From the IMG/VR virus record IMGVR_UViG_3300009132_000005, positions 1-64,000 of that record: 64,000 bases of DNA. One strand, written 5' to 3'. The position numbers were made by a program, and so were the translations under genes. Below the pieces are notes generated by a model. It made no database searches. It saw only the letters and a program-made list of their open reading frames with translations, and had not been told where the DNA came from. Shown in pieces: positions 7,468 to 15,700 of the stretch; the first letter of the stretch is position 1, and each line of letters opens with the position of its first letter. The stretch comes from a virus.

Positions 7468-7858
7468 TTATTGTTTTCTGTATTTCTTCTAAGTCTGTAG
7501 GTAGCTCCAAGTCTAAACCTGCTTTCCAAACTGCTTCTTTTATACCATCTTTAAATAGTATAATAGTAGGTGCCATACGTACCCTGTGTTTTTTCTTTGC
7601 ATTAGGTGCTTTAGCTATATCAACTCTATAATAAGTTGCGTCTTGTAATTGTTCCCACTCAGCAAAACAATTTGCTTCATTGAATTTAGCCCAAAATTCT
7701 ACAATAACAGGTTTTGAGTCATCATCACCAAAAGCGCTCTTTGCGTTTATTTTATTTTCAAACTCATTGTCGTCTAACCAAAATTTTTCTGGCACATCAA
7801 CTTGAGCAAACGTTATAAACGGTGTTAAAATTAAAATTAAAATTAAAATATTTTTCAT
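7439..7858 (-). CDS. Exported thioredoxin-fold protein with degenerate active site
   Basis: 139 residues. Signal peptide ending TFAQ (cleavage before Gln, typical of Bacteroidetes). The thioredoxin core is recognisable: KPVIVEFWAKF, YYRVDIAK and RMAPTIILFKDG with the cis-proline (Pro 97). Where thioredoxins have WCxxC this one has AKFNEANC, keeping one Cys (Cys 64). It therefore probably does not act as a standard dithiol reductase; a binding, monothiol or structural role is more likely. Sits between paralogous membrane proteins and the YfiM-like lipoprotein. Confidence 0.6.
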   Translation of the reverse strand: MKNILILILILTPFITFAQVDVPEKFWLDDNEFENKINAKSAFGDDDSKPVIVEFWAKFNEANCFAEWEQLQDATYYRVDIAKAPNAKKKHRVRMAPTIILFKDGIKEAVWKAGLDLELPTDLEEIQKTINEINQASKF

Positions 7859-8142
7859 TATCTTCTTTGTTGTAATTCATAGAGTCTTTCATCTATTTTA
7901 TCTAACTGATCTTTCATTGCTTCAACATCATCTTGAGTATCTAATATTGTCTGACGAATCAACTCGTCTTTTAAATCATATTCAACTCTATCAATAACTG
8001 GAGCAGGTAGTTCTTTAGCAAGCGCTATATCTGATTGTAAAGTAAACCACATTGTGGCTAGTGCAAAAACACCTGCTATTACCATACCTATAGTTTTTAA
8101 ATCTATTGTTACTTTAGTTTCTTCTGATATTTGTTTTGCCAT
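7858..8142 (-). CDS. Membrane-anchored coiled-coil protein, paralogue A
   Basis: 94 residues: a short N-terminal region (SEETKVTIDLKTIG), one transmembrane segment (MVIAGVFALATMWFTL, about residues 19-35) and a charged C-terminal coiled coil (DTQDDVEAMKDQLDKIDERLYELQQ). Similar in plan and in sequence to the next gene (shared E-x-x-KV-x-x-D-x-K and WFTL). N-in/C-out topology with a periplasmic coiled coil is like the inner-membrane subunit of a two-component spanin; the lipoprotein genes nearby could be partners. Inference only. Confidence 0.55.
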   Translation of the reverse strand: MAKQISEETKVTIDLKTIGMVIAGVFALATMWFTLQSDIALAKELPAPVIDRVEYDLKDELIRQTILDTQDDVEAMKDQLDKIDERLYELQQRR

Positions 8143-8144
8143 GA

Positions 8145-8459
8145 CTATTTTTTAGCGTTATCTATTTCTAACGCTTTAACAACATACTTTAGTTGTTCTA
8201 CGTCATCTTGTAAATATTGTATTCTTAAATCTTGCTTTGCATCATCTGGTAATGCACCCATTTCTCCACGTGGCCATTTAATTCTAAACTCTTCATTAAG
8301 TGCAACAGCATCTTGCATTCTAATTACGTCTAATTGTAATTGTGATATTTCAGCTGTTAAAGTAAACCAAACACTAGCTATTGATACGATACCAACAACC
8401 GCTCCGATTACCGCTTTTATATCTAATGATACTTTTGATTTTTCTGATATTTCGCTCAT
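8145..8459 (-). CDS. Membrane-anchored coiled-coil protein, paralogue B
   Basis: 104 residues with the same plan as 7858-8142: SEKSKVSLDIKAVIG, a transmembrane segment ending ASVWFTL, then a coiled-coil region (YLQDDVEQLKYVVKALEIDN). Between membrane and coil there is an inserted EEFRIKWPRGEMGALPDDAK. The two genes look like a tandem duplication. Its ATG overlaps the stop of the outer-membrane barrel gene. Candidate inner-membrane spanin or envelope adaptor. Confidence 0.55.
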   Translation of the reverse strand: MSEISEKSKVSLDIKAVIGAVVGIVSIASVWFTLTAEISQLQLDVIRMQDAVALNEEFRIKWPRGEMGALPDDAKQDLRIQYLQDDVEQLKYVVKALEIDNAKK

Positions 8460-9667
8460 TATCTAAATGTAAAATTAACCCCGAAGTTTGAGTTAAATAT
8501 TTTTGAGTCCCAAAATTTAGTATATTCACCTTCAACAAATATACCAATTGCTTTACTAACTTTCCAACCAAAAACTAAACCAGCTTGGTAGTCGTCCCAT
8601 TGTTCACCTTCTAATAAATCATTATGTCCACCTTTGCCCCAGCTGTTTCTGTGAAGATAGCTAAAGTCTTCATTACCTCTCACATACTTGTGATAAGGTA
8701 GTATGTAATTTCCGTATGCATGTAGCCAGAAATTAGCTTTATAATGATAGAAGTCAAAACCGACGATAGGTGCAACTTCAGCAAAAGGCTCTAATTCAGC
8801 CCAAGCTTCTTCATTGAAACGATTCATCAATTCAAAAAATACATCATCTCTAAACTGTAGATCTGTATAAGCAACTATTTCACCACCAGCATCTACCCAA
8901 TACCAATCACTAGTTTCAACACCATTTTCGTCAGTTGATGTATAATATATATCATCATATCCATATAAAAACCCTAATGAATACCATGGATTAGCTGGAT
9001 ATTCAAATGACTGACCTGTATTAGGATCTGTCCATGTTTCTATTTCATTTAACCATATTTCAATTGGGTTATATCCGTAAGGTTGTTGGTGAGTTCTATA
9101 TATTGCACCAGCAGATATACTAAACTTCTTACCAATAGGCAACCTGGCTCTTATTTCACCAGATGTATATTCAAAACCTACATTACCTTGTTCTCTAGCT
9201 TCAAACTTACCAATATGATATTTACCTGTATGTCTTACAAATAATCTTTTATTAGTAAATTCTTCACCATCTTTTCTTTCTTTTTCCCAATGTAATAGAT
9301 ATTCTAGCCCTTTTACAGCTGAAGTTGGTGCTGATAAAGCTATTTGTTTTTCAACTTTTTGATCACCTGTCCAGAAAGTTCCAGGCTTAGTTTCATAATC
9401 AAACCTAGCTAGTTTACGTATACCGAAGCCATATCTATAATCATATGGGTGATAGACTGTCTCGTCTACAACTTCTGGTATTGCATATAAATCATCTGGG
9501 TTTGTTCTAACGAAGTACTCTTTGTTTTCCATTTTAGCATTACCTACATTACCGGCAGCATAAAATGTACCATATTTTAAGAAGTCATTATATACTTCTT
9601 TAAAAAAGCTTTGCCCTATAGAATTAAAGCTAACTAATAAACATAGTATTGTTATTATTTTTTTCAT
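8459..9667 (-). CDS. Phage-encoded outer-membrane beta-barrel protein
   Basis: 402 residues. Signal peptide (MKKIITILCLLVSFNSIGQ) with Bacteroidetes-type cleavage before Gln. The body is rich in alternating polar/aromatic strands (for example KYHIGKFEAREQGNVGFEY, RARLPIGKKFSISAGAIY, FGWKVSKAIGIFVEGEYTKF) and ends NSNFGVNFTFR, the aromatic C-terminal strand expected of an outer-membrane barrel. Long acidic, Tyr/Trp-rich loops. Transcribed with the lysis cassette, after the giant virion gene. Possible roles: receptor masking, superinfection exclusion or a permeability change. No specific family recognised. Confidence 0.65.
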   Translation of the reverse strand: MKKIITILCLLVSFNSIGQSFFKEVYNDFLKYGTFYAAGNVGNAKMENKEYFVRTNPDDLYAIPEVVDETVYHPYDYRYGFGIRKLARFDYETKPGTFWTGDQKVEKQIALSAPTSAVKGLEYLLHWEKERKDGEEFTNKRLFVRHTGKYHIGKFEAREQGNVGFEYTSGEIRARLPIGKKFSISAGAIYRTHQQPYGYNPIEIWLNEIETWTDPNTGQSFEYPANPWYSLGFLYGYDDIYYTSTDENGVETSDWYWVDAGGEIVAYTDLQFRDDVFFELMNRFNEEAWAELEPFAEVAPIVGFDFYHYKANFWLHAYGNYILPYHKYVRGNEDFSYLHRNSWGKGGHNDLLEGEQWDDYQAGLVFGWKVSKAIGIFVEGEYTKFWDSKIFNSNFGVNFTFR

Positions 9668-9715
9668 AGTTAAGTGAACGGTTTATATATTATTATTACT
9701 TGTTTTAAGAGTTTT

Positions 9716-12700
9716 TTAGTTATCAAAAGCTGCAAAAGGATCTTTCTTTTTATTTTTTTCGTCTCTTTTCTTTTGTTTTTTATCTAAATCAATAAATATC
9801 TGCATAAGATCTTCTTCTTCGTTTTTAGCACCTACATCCCAGGTTCTCCAACCTAATGCTAATGCTATTCTTTGCCAAGCTCTATTTCTACTATCAGTAG
9901 CTTCAACTATACCATCAAGTTCACTAACAACTCTGTCTAATGGCAAGTTAAGGAAAGCAGAAGCTAAATTACCTATTATTTCATAAGAAGGTGCTAGATT
10001 TATTCTACCATCAGCTGTTATTTCAAATCCTCTTTCTTCTAATAAATCTCTATTAAATTTTCTAGTTTGTATTGCACTGTAAACTTTTCTTGCTTTTGAT
10101 CCAATAGGTGGTGAAATGTTTAGTAACTCTATTAATGTATAAGTATGATCTGCTCTAAATCCTTTAGCATCTTGTTTCTGATACTGCATTATAGCATTTT
10201 TTATAGTTGACACAACAGCACCTTTTAGACCAGATCCTCTAAGTAACGTATCTATCATGTTATTTATCTGTCTAGCTTTTTTAGCATTTTCACTTTCTAT
10301 TTGTTTCATTAAATCATCTTTTTCATCACCTTCGAAACCTGGTAACAAACCAAACATAGCGTTTTGTAAAAATGTAAATATAAAGTTTTGTATAGCTCCA
10401 TAGTAAACTATTTTACTAACATTTGTAAAATCACTTTGAAGTTGTGTCATACCTTCATATTTTTGTCTTCTAATTAACATAGTACCAGCTTTATTTTGTA
10501 ACCTAACCATTTGTTGTGTTACGTTTTGAAAAGCTAATACTAATCTACCTAATGGACTTGCTTGTTCTTGAGATATTAAAGCTGGATCACCAGACTGTTG
10601 TGTTTTTTCTGCTATTTCAGAAAAATCATCAAAAGCTTTTTGTTTAGCTTCAGCATCTGTTAAACCTTGTTTCTTATATGTATTAAACCTGTTTCTATAA
10701 AATGGAGCACCACCTGCAGCGATAGCAAAGTTATCCATTAATTGTGTAGGTGTAAAACCTATTTGTAATAAATATGATATAGCTGAGTTAAATCTATTTT
10801 TTGAGTTTTTTGCAGCGTTAGCTATTTCTTGCCATTGTAAATCTGTTTGTAAACCTCTTCTTCTTTGTTTAAGTTTAGGAGAGTTCCATATCATAGCAAA
10901 GTCTTGCCAAAACTGAGGTTGATTACCATAAGCTATAGCAGCTTTTAAAGGGTTGTTATCAGACCAGTTAACAAAATTTATAAATGATATACCCTGTAGT
11001 AAAGCTGATCTTCTGTTAAAGAACATTATTGTACCAACAGAGTTATTAACCCAGTTAAGCCAAGCGTTTGTTGTTGCGTTAGCACCGCTAGGTCTATTAG
11101 TACCATTTTCCATTCTCCATAAAGCATCTTTTAGCGCATCAACATATGTTGAACCATATATAGCTTCAAGCTTATTAAACACGTCTGGTGTAAATGTTGC
11201 TTCTATAACTTTTAACCAGTCTTCTAAAAATCTTTTTCTACCAACTTTTCTTGTTAAGTTATCTAGATCAGCAAGAACACTATTCATTTCCCAACCATCT
11301 TTTGGTGCAGGATATACACCATCTTTACCACTACCTATGTTTTGTATTGCATCAGCATATTGTTTTAATCTAGGATCTGAATTTATTTCTTTTAATATAC
11401 TATTTAAATCTCTTTTAGATATACCAGGTATATTTTGACCTTGTTTATTATATATATAAACTCTTATACCTTGGTCGTAAGTAAAATTACCGTTCTGCAT
11501 TAATTTAGTTAGCTTATCACTTTCAGCTTTGTAGTTTTTATTTAATTTTTTAAAATCACTTATTATAGAAGTTTTAGCTATATTAATAGCATCAACAGCT
11601 TTCATATAAGGTTTAAATAAATTATTTTGTAACCAAGCTAAATCTTTACTACCTTGTTCACCTTTACCAGCCATGTAATATAACAAGCCTTCAAAATCTT
11701 GTGCTGTAGAAGGTAGTATATAAAACTTAGACTGTTTACCTTTTCTTTGTGCAACAACTCTCGAGAATCTAGCATCTTTTGAAACACCACTTTGATGTGC
11801 TATTATTTCGTTTATTTTATCTTCGTAATTAATAGATTCACTAAACGCTAGTTCAACTCTACCTTTTACATCAACATCTTTTAATGCGTCTTTTACTGCT
11901 TTTATATTTTTGATAGCATCGTCAGCAAAATAAAAATCATTATAACCTTCACCAACTTTATTAATTATCCAGTCAGCTTTTGCTTGTGGTCTACCATCTT
12001 CTAAACCAGTTATATTTTCTATAGGTATGTTTAAGCCAATACCTTTTAAAAACGCGTGTATAGCATACGCAGCTTCTTGTGGTCTTGCTGTTAAAACAAA
12101 TATATCACCACTACCAAACTTACCTTGACGTTTTAATGCTAAATCAGCTAATGGACCTTTTTTACCATCGATAACTTTATTAAATTCACTAAAATCAAAC
12201 TTAGCTCCTGCAGCTTCTAGATCAGCAGATTCTAAAGCAAACTCAGTAGCATTTATTCTTCTCTTGCTGCCATCAGGCATTGTAACACCTACCTTGCTGT
12301 TAGATTTTGCTAGTGTATCATCAAAATCAAAAACACTTATACCTTTTCTTTTACCAGATAAACTATTAGCCATTTCTAAAGTATTTCTAGCGTTTTTAGT
12401 TTTCTTTTGCTCTACCTTTAATTTTATATCGTCTTCTCTTTGTTTTATTAAAGTTTCTGCTGGTTTCATGTCAAATGTAAATACTTGACTTGGGTTAGGA
12501 TATAATCTAATTCTTAAATCTTTATTAGGGTTATTTTTGCCAAATACATCTACAAAATCTAATTGAGATCTGTTACCTATCCATTGATCATGATATTCTA
12601 GTATATCATCTATAGCTTCATCTAAAGCTTCACCTTTAAGGTTTTTATATTTTAATTCAACTATATCAACCATTGTTGATGAGTTATCTGCTAGATGTTC

Positions 12701-15700
12701 GCCTTTCATTTTACCTAAAGGACCATCTGTTATTGTTATATATTTCAAACCTGTTAAAGCTCTAAAACCTTCAGCGGCATTAGTCTGTAGCTGTAACATG
12801 TTTATCATTGAAACATCTGATATACCACTTTTTAAAAGCTTTTTAATCAAATATTTAAATAATATTTTATTTTGCGCATTAGCTTCTTTTATCTCTGTTT
12901 GAAGTTTTTCATCAAGCAGTTGTTCTATTTTTTCACTAGCTGTTGTATCGCTTTGTAATATTTTATCAATCCTAAAAAATAAACTACCAGCTATTTTTAT
13001 ATTCATAGGTCTGACTTTACTAATGTCAAAACCTTCAGGAAATTGAGCTTTAGTATTATTTAGTTTAGATTTTATATCTTGTAATCTTTGGTAAAAATCA
13101 CCTGTAACACCATCCTGGTAAACAGTAAGACCTTTACCTTCTTTCATTTTTCCTAACTCTTCAAGAGTTACATTTAGATCTTCAGCAACTGTTTGTTTTA
13201 ATGATAATGTAGCTTCTTTATCTTGTTTCGTTTTAGCGGGGTCTAACACTCTGTTTATAAAACCTAATGCATCAAAGCCTATAACCTCTAAAATTTCAGC
13301 ACCAAACTCATTTGCTAATATTTCCATGTCATCAGCAAATACTTTTCTAAGATCATAATCTGATTTGCTAGTTAATGCATTTTTGACTTGATCTTTAACT
13401 TCTTGTGGTATTGCTGGATTTTTTTGTATTGCTTGCAAGAACTTATAAACTTTTTGATCTTGTATTAAACCACTTTCATATATGTCTTGTACTATTTTAG
13501 CCATTTCAGGCGTAAATTCTTTATTGTATTTTTCGTTTAGAACACCTTTGCTATCAAAAACAGAATCATAATCACCTTTCATTACTATTTTAGCTAGCTT
13601 AGTAAGCTTTTGTAATCCACCAGCTTCACTAACACTAAACGCTAATTCAGGATCTCTTTTTATATTTTCAGCTAATTTACCAGTTACACCATCATACATA
13701 GCTTGCATGCTGTCAGAATTTTCCATAGCTGTAAACGTAGCATCAAGTATTAGTTCATTCGCTAAAGCATCTTTTAATGCTTTATGCGTTGTTTCTCTAC
13801 CATCGTATTCTACTACACCTGTTAAATTACCATCTTTGTCAACATATCCTTGCTTGTCACCTCTACCTCTTATTTTTAAACCATCTACAAAAGCTTTTTC
13901 AACAAAATCAATAAACTCTGCTTTTTCATCAGGTTTCATCTTGCTCATGTCTTTTGGTTTGTATATTTTATTACCAGCTTTTTCATCACTAACAAACTGC
14001 CCTTGATCACTTTGTTGATTTGCTTTTGATACATCAACATTCATAGTACCAATAACTTCACTTAAAAATGGAAAACTTGATCTATGTTTTACAGCAATAA
14101 GGTTTATTAAACTTTGTAATGTTTCTTCGTTTCTTATAAAATCTTTAAATTTCTTTGATTTTTGAGCACCTATAATATTAGTTATATCAGCTCTTAAGTT
14201 TTTAGCAGCATAATCCTGTATTATAGTTCTGGCTCTTCTAGGGTTTAAATCTAGTAGTTCTTTTACTGTTTTACCTTTAAATTTACCTTTAGTATCTTTT
14301 AAATTTAAAAACATTTCAGTATTAACCTTTAATGTTTTGTCGTATAGTTGACCACCAAATTCTATGTTTAAAAGTTTTCTAAACTCATTAAAGTCTTGTG
14401 TAGTTTTATTTATATCTAAACTACTATCAGTTGTGCTTATTTCAAAAGGTTGACCTGATGATTTTATTTCATCTATAGAATCTACAAACCTACCATATGT
14501 TGGTGATTTTTTTACAAAATCTAATATTCTTAAATCTACTTGGCCTTGTCCTTGAATAGATGATTGAATCCATTGGTTTATATTAGTACCAACATTAGGG
14601 TTCCATCTTGATATTATTTCTGCTAAACCTCTTGACCTAGATTTTTCACCTAATACAAATTCAGACGTTAAGTTATCTATTTCATAATCATCTGTATTTA
14701 CAGACATCGTTTGCTTAAACTTCTTTCTAATAAAGTTTTCCCAATAAAGACCTATCATTTCACCTACGTCTTTCTTTTCGTCTTTACTTAGTTTGTTCCA
14801 GTCAACAGCATTTATAATATCTTCAGTTTGTTCAAATAAAGTTTTGTCATCAGTCATTGAATCTGCTTTCTCATCTATAGATAAGCCATCATCAACAGGT
14901 GTGTTTTTATATTTATCAAATACTTCTTCTATTCTTTTCTTATCTAGATCAGTTTTCTTTAACGTACCGTTATCTAGCTTTTGTCCTAGTGTTATTAAAA
15001 AATCTATAACATCATTAGGTTTAGACATAGTATCTCTATCAATACCAGTAAAACCACTAATCCACCTACCAAAAGCACCCATAAATTGTTTATCTTGTGG
15101 TCTTGATAAATCCATTTGACTAGCTCTTTCAATAAAACCAGCAATTATTTCAGCAGGTATAAAACCTTTTTCACCGACTTGTACTCTTTGTGAAAGATCA
15201 AAACCAAACATATCATTATAAACTCTTGGTTGGTTTTTAAGTAAATATTCAACTATATCATTAGCTATAGCAGCTTCTACAGCAGCTTTCTTAGCTTTAC
15301 CCTCTTTAGTTCTACCATCACCAAATAATTTTAATACTTTATCCCAGAGTATCAAGTGACTAGTTTCGTGTGTTTTAGTTTGAGTTCTACTATTTTTTAT
15401 TTCGTTTTCTTCTATAGTAGCAAACCTATATTCACCATTTACTCTAGCAGCTATACCATTTCTAGTTCCTTTTTTTGCATTTTTTATAGATTCCCAGTAT
15501 TTTCTTTCACTTTTACTTAAGTTTTCTTTAGCTAATTCTTCATTAGCTCTATTAACAGCATCAGCTTCAGTTGGAAATATATCCGATGTGTAGTTTAACG
15601 ACATTTCTTTATCCGTTAATATTTTATTTATAGCTGCCTTGTTTGCTGCAACTTGTTCTGTGTTGTATATTAACTCAGCTTCTTTGTTTATAGCAGATTC

